Positions 1 to 6,799 of a stretch of DNA of 14,517 bases are shown piece after piece. The position numbers and the translations under genes were made by a program. Every line of letters starts with the position of its first letter. Position 1 is the first letter of the stretch. The stretch lies in NCBI GenBank assembly GCA_025922715.1, contig JAICHH010000031.1:1-14517 (forward strand). The letters run 5' to 3'. The DNA is from Nitrososphaeraceae archaeon (GTDB lineage: Archaea > Thermoproteota > Nitrososphaeria > Nitrososphaerales > Nitrososphaeraceae). The notes beneath the pieces are model-generated. The model did not search any database, was not told the DNA's origin, and saw only the letters and a program-made list of their open reading frames with translations.

Positions 1-166
1 ATTCACTTCGATATTCTTTGGGAATTTTATTAATATTTATTTGAGAAACTGGACCTAAATACTGTTTTATAATTTGTTGAGAAGTATGTTTTTCTTTGTT
101 CCATTTACTTTCAACAAGATAAGCATAACCAATGTTTTTTACTTGTTTTATTCTAATATATACCAT
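1..166 (-). CDS. Partial hypothetical protein, N-terminal 55 residues
   Basis: An open minus-strand frame begins with ATG at 166 and runs off the left edge of the window, giving 55 residues without a stop. The peptide starts MVYIRIKQVKN and contains YAYLVESKWN and KQYLGP. This YLVES...KYLG pattern is what I associate with a small archaeal family that resembles the N-terminus of IS1634-type transposases, but also with stand-alone thaumarchaeal proteins of unknown function. The rest of the gene is outside the window, so I cannot tell which. An AT-rich candidate TATA element lies on the minus strand at about 191-201, which would give a very short or absent leader. Coding is supported by the long open frame in an AT-rich region and by the family-like motif; function is unassigned. 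Confidence 0.6.
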   Translation of the reverse strand, partial: MVYIRIKQVKNIGYAYLVESKWNKEKHTSQQIIKQYLGPVSQININKIPKEYRSE

Positions 167-476
167 ATAAATTATAAATTAACAAGTCTTTTATTTATTT
201 TTAGTGCCTAAGATTATCTATAGTGCTAATAGGGCATTATTAGGTAAATAAAATTATATTGATCATATATGAATAAATTCTAAATCTCCTAGAACTATTT
301 CCAATTCAACTTAGTAACTATGAATAAGATAATTTAAAGATGATAATAGAATTTAAAATTTTGCCTTTTAATTTTTTACATAACTTTAAATTTTTCTTTT
401 GAAATCTCTATTATAAAGTTAGCACTATGGACCCTTTTGCCACTAGTATAAATAATAGTTGAATCATATAGATATT
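167..476. other. Intergenic region between divergent genes
   Basis: This AT-rich spacer separates the partial minus-strand gene from the small membrane protein. It holds a candidate promoter at each end. I see no reading frame with family-like content, no tRNA-like fold and no long repeat. Confidence 0.5.
446..454 (+). promoter_or_regulatory. TATA box for the small membrane protein gene
   Basis: The sequence GTATAAATA is centred about 27 nt upstream of the ATG at 477. In archaea transcription starts about 25-27 nt downstream of the TATA centre, so the transcript would begin at or next to that ATG. This argues against the in-frame TTG at 459, which would lie only 5 nt after the box. Confidence 0.55.
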
Positions 477-701
477 ATGAGACAATATATAAAATATTTA
501 AAATTGAAAATTATCGTAACAGGCGTAATAGCTTTAGTCTTTATCATAATGTTCGCTAATCTTTTAAATTTCGAGAATACTTTAGGATTTTCTCTCTTAA
601 TCATAGGAAGCATTGTTACTATTGGTTATACTTACTTAAGATACAACTACTATAGAAAAATCAATAAACTTGATAAAGAAGTACTTGAGAGTCTAAAATA
701 G
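477..701 (+). CDS. Small two-helix membrane protein, unknown function
   Basis: The 74-residue product has a short basic N-terminus (MRQYIKYLKLK), a first hydrophobic helix at about residues 12-30, a loop around NFENTLG, a second helix at about 32-52, and a charged tail rich in Lys, Glu and Asp. It is therefore predicted to be a hairpin integral membrane protein with both ends on the same side, probably cytoplasmic. An upstream in-frame TTG at 459 would add six residues, but the TATA box at 446-454 fits a leaderless transcript starting at the ATG at 477, so I chose that start. I do not recognise a family. It stands alone, with long AT-rich spacers on both sides. The compositional contrast with the spacers and the clean topology make it a probable real gene. 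Confidence 0.6.
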   Translation: MRQYIKYLKLKIIVTGVIALVFIIMFANLLNFENTLGFSLLIIGSIVTIGYTYLRYNYYRKINKLDKEVLESLK

Positions 702-1058
702 AATAAAATGTAATTGAATAGAATTTTCAGATAAAATCAGCATAAAATTAAATACGGTGTGGTAGTGGTAGCAGATGAATAAGAATAACTATATTGTTAT
801 TTAATGTATTTCACAAATTTATTTCATTATTATAATTTTTTAGAATCTTATTATTTAATATGTCTATAACTCATAATAAAAAAATATAAAATTCTTTTAG
901 TTACATATTGAATGGGGCTTATTGTGTCTGCATATCCTTAGTTATAATTAAATAAAGCAAGATGAATTAAAATAAAACTTTACACTTAATGAACGTATAA
1001 ATTTCTACTAATATAGAAGAGTAAAGAATAATAAAATAACGAAAAGTTTATCGATTAG
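702..1058. other. Intergenic region upstream of the dehydrogenase
   Basis: AT-rich spacer with no credible reading frame. A short G-rich patch around 755-775 (GGTGTGGTAGTGGTAGCAG) stands out from the background, but it has no partner strand to fold with and no tRNA or box C/D signature. An AT-rich element at about 1028-1039 lies in the right place (about 26 nt upstream of the ATG) to be the promoter of the next gene. Confidence 0.4.
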
Positions 1059-1946
1059 ATGTTAAATTCAAATTATATAAGTGGAAAAAAATTGAAACAA
1101 GTTGCAATAATTACTGGTTGCTCATCCGGTATAGGCTACGAAACTTCAATTTTATTAGCTAAAAATGGATTTAAAACGTATGCTACTATGAGAAATACCG
1201 ACAAAGGCAATAAATTAAAAGAAATAGCTGAAAAAGAAAATATTGATCTTAAAATCATTAAACTCGACGTTACTGATGACCATTCAATAAAAAATGCAAT
1301 AAATGAAATAGTTCAAGAAACCAGTAGAATTGATGTTTTAGTCAACAATGCGGGTAACAATATTGCAGGAGCAGTTGAAGATCTATCAATTGAAGAATTT
1401 AAGGAACAATTTGAAACTAATTTTTTTGGGTTAATTAGAGTAACAAAAGAAGTTTTACCTATAATGCGAAAGCAAAGGGGAGGTATTATAGTGAATTTAA
1501 GTTCAATAGTTGGGAAAATAGCTATTCCTTTGAATTCAGCATATGTAAGTAGTAAGTTTGCGGTAGAAGGATTTTCTGAATCTATTAGGTATGAACTAGA
1601 AGATTTTGGTATTAAGGTAATCTTGATAGAGCCAGGTGTAATAAAATCAAATTTTTATGAAAATATAAAAATGTCCAAAAATTCGCTCACGGATCCAACA
1701 TCTCCATATCAGCCAATTACACAGAAAATATTTGAAGCATTTTTGCCAATGTTACAATATGCTTTTCCTACAAAAATAGTAGCTGATGTAATTTTGGAAG
1801 CAGTAACCTCAGATAATCCAGAAATAAGATATACAGTAGGAGATGATGCTAAATCCATCAATGAAGCTAGAAAAAAAAGATCAGATAAAGAATTTGAAAA
1901 TTGGGTTAAAGAAGGATTCTTTGAAAAAAAAGGGTTTTTAAGGTAA
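1059..1946 (+). CDS. Classical short-chain dehydrogenase/reductase, NADP-type
   Basis: The 295-residue protein is a full-length classical SDR oxidoreductase with a Rossmann fold. Key elements are visible: the cofactor glycine motif TGCSSGIG at residues 19-26, the DVTD segment at 70-73 (adenine binding), NNAG at 96-99, and the catalytic tetrad Asn121, Ser149, Tyr162 and Lys166 (YVSSK). Arg45 follows the second strand (YATMRN), the pattern seen in NADP(H)-preferring members, so NADPH is the likely cofactor. The EPG segment after strand 6 is typical of the 17-beta-hydroxysteroid-dehydrogenase-like group, but substrate cannot be read from sequence; it could be a ketone, aldehyde or sugar derivative. 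The C-terminal 30 residues are charged and probably cap the substrate pocket. It is cytoplasmic and monocistronic, with no neighbour that suggests a pathway. Confidence 0.93.
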   Translation: MLNSNYISGKKLKQVAIITGCSSGIGYETSILLAKNGFKTYATMRNTDKGNKLKEIAEKENIDLKIIKLDVTDDHSIKNAINEIVQETSRIDVLVNNAGNNIAGAVEDLSIEEFKEQFETNFFGLIRVTKEVLPIMRKQRGGIIVNLSSIVGKIAIPLNSAYVSSKFAVEGFSESIRYELEDFGIKVILIEPGVIKSNFYENIKMSKNSLTDPTSPYQPITQKIFEAFLPMLQYAFPTKIVADVILEAVTSDNPEIRYTVGDDAKSINEARKKRSDKEFENWVKEGFFEKKGFLR

Positions 1947-1959
1947 TCAAAAAAATAAG

Positions 1960-2066
1960 TATAATAATTATATTCATAATTAAATGATTACTATTATAAA
2001 TAAATAAATAAATACTAAATTAAGTAATAATTATATTAGTATATTATAATATTATATTTATATTAG
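1960..2066. repeat. Low-complexity AT tract with TAAA tandem repeat
   Basis: Just downstream of the dehydrogenase lies about 100 bp that is almost pure A and T. It contains four tandem TAAA units at 1997-2012, and the string TAATAATTATATT twice (near 1962 and near 2025). It separates the dehydrogenase from the convergent minus-strand gene. It may simply be a decayed spacer; no coding potential is visible. Confidence 0.45.
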
Positions 2067-2187
2067 AGTGTAGTCATTTTATCAAATCATTATGCTATTG
2101 CCTTATTATAATAACAAAGTGCAATATTTAATTGGATTTTAACAATTTTTTTCAAATTAAAAATATGTTTATTGCATTAAATTTTGG

Positions 2188-2457
2188 TTAATTCCGTAGA
2201 AAGGATCTCAAATACTTATAGATAACAACTAATGTCATTGCTCTTAAATTGCCTTCTATTATATGACCAATGATAAATAAACTAATTGCGCTCACCCACA
2301 AAATGATACCGTCTAATAGAGGCTTATTTTGATCCATAAAGTAAAATATTATAATATAAATTCCAATAATATAGAGTGGTAATCCAATACAATGTAACAT
2401 AATATTAATTGGATGTCTATGTGTATTTTTAATAGCCTTGAGTAAATTAAATTTCAA
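2188..2457 (-). CDS. Small Mpo1/DUF962-like membrane protein
   Basis: The 89-residue product has a polar N-terminus followed by HRHPINIMLHCIGLP (residues 13-27), a hydrophobic helix at about 26-41, a short loop, a second helix at about 50-64, and GHIIEGN at 64-70. The spacing H-x-P-x-N-x3-H-x2-G-x-P followed by GH-x2-E resembles the Mpo1/DUF962 family. The yeast member is an Fe(II)-dependent dioxygenase in alpha-oxidation of 2-hydroxy fatty acids, with conserved histidines as metal ligands. Here the histidines at 13, 15, 22 and 65 could play that role. The protein is much shorter than the yeast member, and activity is not established. The only start compatible with the upstream in-frame stop is TTG at 2457; a TTAAAA-like element about 30 nt upstream on the minus strand may be its promoter. 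Confidence 0.6.
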   Translation of the reverse strand: MKFNLLKAIKNTHRHPINIMLHCIGLPLYIIGIYIIIFYFMDQNKPLLDGIILWVSAISLFIIGHIIEGNLRAMTLVVIYKYLRSFLRN

Positions 2458-2881
2458 CTTCGGAAATTATAAACTAGAACAGCTAATTTTAATCTTATGA
2501 ATATTATGAAGCTATGAGCTAAGTTCAATCAAAAGTAAAAAATATTATTAAACTTTGAACTTTAATTATTGTTAATTGATTCATAATAAGGTCATATAAA
2601 ATCAAGATATTAATTTATCTCTATTTCTATAATATTATTAGAGTTATGTCTTTTATATTATAAAACTCCATCATCATCAAAGGTAAATATTTTTAAATTA
2701 AGAACTTCTCTCATTATTCAAAAGAAATCGTATGATTATATTGTATAATTTGCAGTAACATTTAATAAAAATGATACAGTTTTGTATTTTGAAATATTTG
2801 TAGGTGTAAAATTGATTTATGGATAGAATAAAGAGATAAAAGTTAGAAAAATTTTTATAATAATCCTCTACAGTATTGGTA
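2458..2881. other. Intergenic region between divergent genes
   Basis: AT-rich spacer between the Mpo1-like gene and the exported small protein, with a promoter at each end. An 8-bp perfect inverted repeat, AAGTTCAA at 2521-2528 and TTGAACTT at 2555-2562, is separated by 26 nt. No credible gene is seen inside. Confidence 0.4.
2852..2860 (+). promoter_or_regulatory. TATA box for the exported small protein gene
   Basis: TTTTTATAA is centred about 26 nt upstream of the ATG at 2882, so the predicted transcript starts at the ATG. This decides for ATG 2882 over the TTG two codons earlier. Confidence 0.55.
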
Positions 2882-3175
2882 ATGATAAAAACGACTAATA
2901 TAGTAACAGTATTACTAGTCAGTGCTGTGTTTTCATTCCTCTTTGTAGGATATACGAATGGAATTAATTTTGCAGTTGCACAGACTGCAAATAGTGCCGA
3001 CCCAGGTCCTGAGACAATTCAAGACTTTGAAGAGGAAATAGGAGATAATAATAGTGCTATTATAAGGAACGATACAAACATCAGTAATCCAAATAACACT
3101 CTTCTTGATGCTACAGAAGTGAATATAGAAGAGGATTGTATGGTATTAGAAGATGGAAGTAGCTATTGTCCATAA
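2882..3175 (+). CDS. Small exported protein with C-terminal Cys pair
   Basis: The 97-residue product begins MIKTTNIVTVLLV and has a hydrophobic stretch at about 7-23, then a possible signal-peptidase site after FAVA (around residue 33). The predicted mature part is about 63 residues, acidic, and rich in Asn, Asp and Glu. It carries three N-glycosylation sequons in a row (NDT, NIS, NNT, around residues 63-73) and two cysteines near the end (EDCMVLEDGSSYC) that could form a disulphide. It is therefore probably secreted or anchored at the archaeal surface. I do not recognise a family and assign no function. An in-frame TTG at 2876 would add two residues, but promoter spacing favours the ATG. It is monocistronic and convergent with the cyclase gene. 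Confidence 0.7.
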   Translation: MIKTTNIVTVLLVSAVFSFLFVGYTNGINFAVAQTANSADPGPETIQDFEEEIGDNNSAIIRNDTNISNPNNTLLDATEVNIEEDCMVLEDGSSYCP

Positions 3176-3345
3176 AATAAATCACATTGCTAAAGCGTAA
3201 TCCCACATATTTTTATTATCATCTAGTTAATATTGCATTGTATTTATGATATTTCTAGCTAAATACTTAAGTCATTAGTTAAAACCACCCCACCATTTAG
3301 ATGCAAATATTATAATTTTGTTAACAATAATAATAGTTATTTTTA

Positions 3346-3361
3346 TGCTCAAAAACAAAAT
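3346..3361 (-). terminator. T-rich terminator candidate after the cyclase gene
   Basis: Immediately after the cyclase stop codon the minus strand reads CTATTTTGTTTTTGAG. Archaeal RNA polymerase commonly stops at such U-rich stretches without a hairpin. The call rests on base content and position only. Confidence 0.35.
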
Positions 3362-3363
3362 AG

Positions 3364-4215
3364 TCACTTCATTGTAAATACTTTATAAAGTTCACCTGTT
3401 TCACGATCAACGTATTTCCAGCCTTGATCAATAGATAATAAATTAAATTTTGATTGTATAGTAGGATGTAATAATTTATAGACTGAATTTCCTACTGATA
3501 TTTTGTTTGCCGCAGTTAAAGAAGTTATCTTTGCTGCAACATTCATGCTATATCCTAGTATATCAATTAGCGAGCTTTTATCATAGCCATATTGAACGAC
3601 AACGTCTTCTCCTTCATCTATTCCTATTTTAACTGATAGTTCGGGATACTCATGCTTGGTTAATATTGGATTAATTCCATTTTTAATAACATTGATCATT
3701 GATTTTGCACATTGAACGGACTTATCCGATATAAGATATTTATTAAAACCACAAGGAAAAAAAGAAATTATTGCATCACCGACATATTTTAAAACATAAC
3801 CGTTATAACTTTCTAAAACTGAGGAGATCTCATGAGAAAATGCTCTCATTATTGTTACCAACTGTTCTACGGGTAATGTCATACTCATTTTAGTTGAACC
3901 TACTAAATCTATATACATAATAACAAGCTCTAATTTTGAATTAACATGATTAAGAAGAAATTCTTGTCCGCGATTAACTGAACTATTATATTGATATCGT
4001 TCTTCTAATGCTTTCCAGAGTCGATCTTGTCTTTGGGAAAATAAGGTTTGTAAATCCACTAGTTCATCTTTTCTATTTTCATTTTCTCTAGTTGAACTAC
4101 CTATTATTCTGTTTAATATTTTTGTATTTATATTGTCAACTTCTTTTTTTTGTTTCTCCTTTTTTTTAATATTGATTTTTCGTTCTGATTTGGGTTTAAT
4201 ACTTTTTATTTTCAT
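3364..4215 (-). CDS. Class III adenylate/guanylate cyclase domain protein
   Basis: The 283-residue protein has a Lys-rich, probably disordered N-terminus (about 1-35), a charged helical region (about 40-85, with QRQDRLWKALEERYQY), and a class III cyclase homology domain from about 95 to the end. Both metal-binding aspartates are present: Asp103 in YIDLVGST and Asp147 in KYVGDAIISFF. The substrate-selecting pair Lys143 and Asp218 (in IDILGYSMN) is the adenine-specific type, suggesting cAMP production. Asn225 of the transition-state pair is kept, but the usual Arg four residues on is Lys229 (NVAAK). Activity could thus be reduced or altered. No sensor, HAMP or membrane segment is visible, so it is soluble. 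A TATA box at 4234-4243 supports the ATG at 4215; an in-frame TTG at 4227 lies too close to that box. Monocistronic. Confidence 0.88.
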   Translation of the reverse strand: MKIKSIKPKSERKINIKKKEKQKKEVDNINTKILNRIIGSSTRENENRKDELVDLQTLFSQRQDRLWKALEERYQYNSSVNRGQEFLLNHVNSKLELVIMYIDLVGSTKMSMTLPVEQLVTIMRAFSHEISSVLESYNGYVLKYVGDAIISFFPCGFNKYLISDKSVQCAKSMINVIKNGINPILTKHEYPELSVKIGIDEGEDVVVQYGYDKSSLIDILGYSMNVAAKITSLTAANKISVGNSVYKLLHPTIQSKFNLLSIDQGWKYVDRETGELYKVFTMK

Positions 4216-4233
4216 CTCTGAAGTCAATGTTGA

Positions 4234-4243
4234 TTATAAAAAA
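4234..4243 (-). promoter_or_regulatory. TATA box for the cyclase gene
   Basis: The minus strand reads TTTTTTATAA, centred about 24 nt before the ATG at 4215. The in-frame TTG at 4227 falls between the box and the predicted start site, so it would not be in the transcript. Confidence 0.5.
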
Positions 4244-4498
4244 TAGTAATTAATACTTTAATTTAAAATTTTTAATATTGTAAGATGAAAATGGGATAAG
4301 CATTACATCGATTCAATTTATAAAACAGATCTAACAACTAGCATCCGAGGGTATTCTATAGTTGTCTCTTTTTGCCTGAATTTAATTTTTTGAATTAATA
4401 ACAACATAATAAAAATTAACACAGAGGACAAAAGTCAAAATAAGGATTAAACAAGATATCATGTAATTTTATAACTATTATAATAATATTAAAAACAT

Positions 4499-4508
4499 TA
4501 AAAAAAAG
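4499..4508 (-). terminator. T-run terminator candidate after the regulator gene
   Basis: About 43 nt beyond the DUF4443 gene stop, the minus strand has a run of seven or more T residues (CACTTTTTTTAATG), which suits archaeal U-run termination. There is no strong hairpin. Confidence 0.35.
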
Positions 4509-4550
4509 TGATATAATATATATATACACAAATAATTAATTATAAATGAA

Positions 4551-5192
4551 TTAATATTTAAGATTATTCATAATAGTAAAAAGTGCAGCATTTTTTGCTG
4601 CGATCTCTGCATGTTGTTTATTCTGATTATCACTTCCAATTATTATAACATCATTGTCATTAGGATGCAGATTTTCTATTAATATTTTTTGTACATGCAG
4701 CTCATCAACTAGTGCGTTAAAATTAGTTCCAGATATTAGAAATTTTCCATCTTTAAATATTAATGTTGTAGCACCCATAGCGCCAGATTTAATAGCTATG
4801 TCTCTTTGCTCTATTCCAGAACATATTGAATTAGCAATATTTTTTACTAAAACGACATAATTGAATTTACCAACTGTTATAGAGCTTTTTGGAATAATTG
4901 TTTCCTTTGGGATACATAATAGTATTTGTGAAATTAATTTTTCTCCGGTATCTGTTAAAATTGTACCAGCGTTACTTGTCATTATCATATTGGTAGTCTT
5001 CAATTGTTTCACTAATGTTTTAATGGATCCTTCTCCTAATGAAAGTTCTTTTCTGAGTAAATCTCTGCTAATATGTCCATTAAGTTTTGCCAGTTGTAAA
5101 GCTTTGAAAATATGTCCTATACCAAATGAGAGTCGTCTAGAGGTGGTATTCTGATGAGAAACTTTTTCTAATAATTTAATGTAAGTATTCAT
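4551..5192 (-). CDS. Winged-helix DUF4443 regulator, probably of cbtBA
   Basis: The 213-residue protein has an N-terminal helix-turn-helix region at about 20-95, with SFGIGHIFKALQLAK, the helix pair around LRKELSLGEGSIKTLVKQLK, and a wing near TSNAGTILTDTGEKL. The C-terminal half, about 105-213, resembles the archaeal DUF4443 domain, recognised from GIEQRDIAIKSGAMGATTL, FLISGTN and a terminal AEIAAKNAAL helix. It lacks a membrane segment and should be a cytoplasmic DNA-binding protein. It is transcribed divergently from cbtB with about 120 bp between the start codons, which suggests control of cobalt uptake. The ligand is unknown; Co(II) or a corrinoid is an inference from the neighbours. Repeats in the shared region, one overlapping its own start codon, suggest autoregulation. 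Plus-strand frames across the gene are antisense shadows. Confidence 0.8.
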   Translation of the reverse strand: MNTYIKLLEKVSHQNTTSRRLSFGIGHIFKALQLAKLNGHISRDLLRKELSLGEGSIKTLVKQLKTTNMIMTSNAGTILTDTGEKLISQILLCIPKETIIPKSSITVGKFNYVVLVKNIANSICSGIEQRDIAIKSGAMGATTLIFKDGKFLISGTNFNALVDELHVQKILIENLHPNDNDVIIIGSDNQNKQHAEIAAKNAALFTIMNNLKY

Positions 5193-5248
5193 CAGTTAAT
5201 TTACATTAATAATATAATATGATGTATGTAAATGTATTCATAGTTTAA
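5185..5248. promoter_or_regulatory. Repeat cluster in the divergent regulator/cbtB promoter region
   Basis: Two kinds of repeat overlap here. First, a perfect 8-bp inverted repeat, ATTTACAT at 5199-5206 and ATGTAAAT at 5226-5233, flanks an AT-rich element (about 5208-5222) that is the likely TATA box of the regulator gene. Second, GTATTCATCAGTTAA at 5185-5199 is nearly repeated as GTATTCATAGTTTAA at 5234-5248, with starts 49 bp apart; the first copy covers the regulator start codon. Both lie 30 bp or more upstream of the cbtB TATA box, so binding could directly block the regulator promoter and influence cbtB from upstream. The operator role is inferred. Confidence 0.45.
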
Positions 5249-5277
5249 CTAATCGGGTTGGATATTTTAGACAACTG

Positions 5278-5287
5278 TTATATATTA
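5278..5287 (+). promoter_or_regulatory. TATA box for cbtB
   Basis: TTATATATTA is centred about 29 nt upstream of the ATG at 5312, predicting a start site within a few bases of that ATG. It lies downstream of the alternative TTG at 5258, which would therefore not be transcribed. Confidence 0.6.
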
Positions 5288-5311
5288 GTGATTTCATTAA
5301 GATTCAATAAT

Positions 5312-5527
5312 ATGTCTTTTTTAAAACAGATACAAATCTCAGAGACTAACGTTCCTAAAGCTGCTGTAGGATTATTGATATTCATATTAGCATTTGGTCT
5401 ATTTATTGTAGGATATGATCAAGGTCAGCTTTTTAGTCTTGTTCAAGGAGAACAAGCATACAACGATCTTTGGGTTCATGAATTCTCTCATGATATGAGA
5501 CACGCCGCAGGATTTCCATGTCATTAG
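5312..5527 (+). CDS. cbtB: CbtB cobalt transporter subunit
   Basis: The 71-residue product has the CbtB layout: a short N-terminus, one transmembrane helix at about residues 17-35 (AAVGLLIFILAFGLFIVGY), and a C-terminal metal-binding segment VHEFSHDMRHAAGFPCH at 55-71, with His56, His60, His64, Cys70 and His71 as likely cobalt ligands. CbtB works with CbtA in the membrane to bring in cobalt, mainly for cobalamin synthesis, which ammonia-oxidising archaea carry out. The frame extends upstream to TTG at 5258, but the TATA box at 5278-5287 and the usual family length favour ATG 5312. cbtA follows after 21 nt, so the two form an operon. The DUF4443 regulator is divergent. No cobalamin riboswitch is visible; the leader would be almost absent. 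Confidence 0.92.
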   Translation: MSFLKQIQISETNVPKAAVGLLIFILAFGLFIVGYDQGQLFSLVQGEQAYNDLWVHEFSHDMRHAAGFPCH

Positions 5528-5539
5528 ATCCATACTTTT

Positions 5540-5544
5540 GTGAT
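5540..5544 (+). promoter_or_regulatory. Shine-Dalgarno-like site for cbtA
   Basis: GTGAT pairs with the conserved AUCAC at the 3' end of archaeal 16S rRNA and lies 4 nt before the ATG at 5549. It helps choose that start over the GTG within the site itself. First genes in this window appear leaderless, so such a site would be expected only at this internal operon position. Confidence 0.4.
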
Positions 5545-5548
5545 TATT

Positions 5549-6277
5549 ATGGATAGCTTATCTTTTCTTGTAGTTACTCTAATTTCCGGTGCTATCGCCG
5601 GAACAATTTTTGGACTTATCAACCTAGCAATAGTAGAACCTTATTTAGATAGGGCAATAGAAATAGAAATACAAAATACAATAAAAGCTACCGAGAAAGT
5701 AAATCCTCAGGAACATAATAACTATCGCCTCTGGCAAAAAAGTGGAGAAGTAGCAGCTGGTACTATATTAGGAATGGCATTTGGATCTTTATTAGGAATA
5801 GTATTTGCTTTTGGTAGAAAAACTCTACCTGGTTCAAATAATCTTAAAAAGGCAATAATATTATCAGGAATTATATGGTTAGTTATTTTTATGATTCCAG
5901 CCATCAAATACCCTGCAAATCCTCCGACAGTAGGAGATCCTGATACAATATCCTATAGACAATATTTGTTTATCTTGTTTATTTTGATATCAGGTACAAG
6001 TGCGTTAGGATTGTCAATAATTTACAAGAATATAAATATAAATCCGTCATTAAAACTAATTATAGTTTCTATTATTTATACAATAATAATAATAGGAGCC
6101 TTCATAGTTGTCCCTCCAAGTCCAAATGAGATAACGGCCCCAATGGATCTGGTAAATGGATTTAGAATAGCTAGCATGTTTACAATGGGCATCTTTTGGA
6201 TTATTTTGGGATTCACATTCGGATTAATATGGGATAAATTAAGACCACATGATCCTACTCAATACAAGACTGTTTAA
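5549..6277 (+). CDS. cbtA: CbtA cobalt transporter subunit
   Basis: The 242-residue polytopic membrane protein matches the CbtA family. The first helix (about 5-29) ends in VEPYLDRAIEIE, where the EP pair and acidic residues are conserved. A second helix follows at about 68-89, a third at 103-118, then the family signature IPAIKYPANPPTVGDPDT at about 116-133, then helices near 140-160, 168-189 and 207-229. I count six hydrophobic segments; the first may be signal-like. The product is the probable membrane core for cobalt import with CbtB. A GTG at 5540 is in frame, but GTGAT at 5540-5544 complements the 3' end of archaeal 16S rRNA and sits 4 nt before ATG 5549, so I read it as the Shine-Dalgarno site of the second operon gene. 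Confidence 0.92.
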   Translation: MDSLSFLVVTLISGAIAGTIFGLINLAIVEPYLDRAIEIEIQNTIKATEKVNPQEHNNYRLWQKSGEVAAGTILGMAFGSLLGIVFAFGRKTLPGSNNLKKAIILSGIIWLVIFMIPAIKYPANPPTVGDPDTISYRQYLFILFILISGTSALGLSIIYKNININPSLKLIIVSIIYTIIIIGAFIVVPPSPNEITAPMDLVNGFRIASMFTMGIFWIILGFTFGLIWDKLRPHDPTQYKTV

Positions 6278-6799
6278 TCTATGTTTTATTTTCTTTAATA
6301 GCTGTAGTAAAATCTTAACAAACAAGATAGGTGTACAATAATAGACAAATTATAAATTAATCTTAAATTACTAATTTACTTAATAATATAAAATTGTTTT
6401 CCAAATATAAACCTCAATTGTGTACTATAAACACATATTATTGTACCACTAATTATTTGCTTACTATCTTCTACTCTATTTTTCAAATTTGATAAATTAT
6501 TTATGACTACAACAAATACGGATTTTTTTATTTATGAATATTAATTGATTCTTTATGAATGTTTTTATAATAAAGAAGTTATTAAAAGATGAATGTAAAT
6601 CATTTCTCTATCACAAAATACATTAATTAGCACTATACAGTTAAAACAAGATTTGACAGATAATTAAATATTAGATTTATAAAATTTTTTCTTCAATTTT
6701 TGATTTTAAAAATTAGACTTAATTTATCACACAATGATGGAATTAAAAAATAGTAATGAATGAAGAACAAAATCAAATAGATGAAGAAAATAATTAATT
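6278..6799. other. Intergenic region between convergent genes
   Basis: This 520-bp spacer lies between the 3' ends of cbtA and the Mn-catalase gene. Directly after cbtA a T-rich run, GTTTTATTTTCTTT at about 6284-6297, may be its terminator. On the other side, minus-strand TTTTTT around 6744-6749 may end the catalase transcript. Tiny frames near 6734-6797 (9 and 13 codons) are too short to support. Nothing else is recognisable. Confidence 0.45.

Larger units (their letters stand above)
4216..4550. other. Intergenic region with a hairpin
   Basis: This spacer carries the cyclase promoter (TTTTTTATAA on the minus strand, 4234-4243). It also holds a 7-bp inverted repeat, ACAACTA at 4334-4340 and TAGTTGT at 4359-4365, followed on the plus strand by CTCTTTTTG. 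At its far end, minus-strand T7-8 at about 4500-4507 may end the regulator transcript. No gene is seen. Confidence 0.45.

Noticed and set aside
755..775. G-rich patch as a possible tRNA or small RNA
   Set aside because: No cloverleaf, no T-loop sequence and no complementary partner nearby.
1960..2066. AT tract with TAAA repeats as a replication origin
   Set aside because: No origin-recognition-box inverted repeats and no cdc6/orc1 gene nearby; low complexity alone is not enough.
4654..5154. Two plus-strand reading frames opposite the DUF4443 regulator
   Set aside because: They are antisense to a well-supported domain protein, have no family-like motifs and lack promoters.
6734..6797. Short overlapping frames of 9 and 13 codons downstream of the Mn-catalase gene
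   Set aside because: Too short, no promoter or conserved feature; such frames arise by chance in AT-rich DNA.
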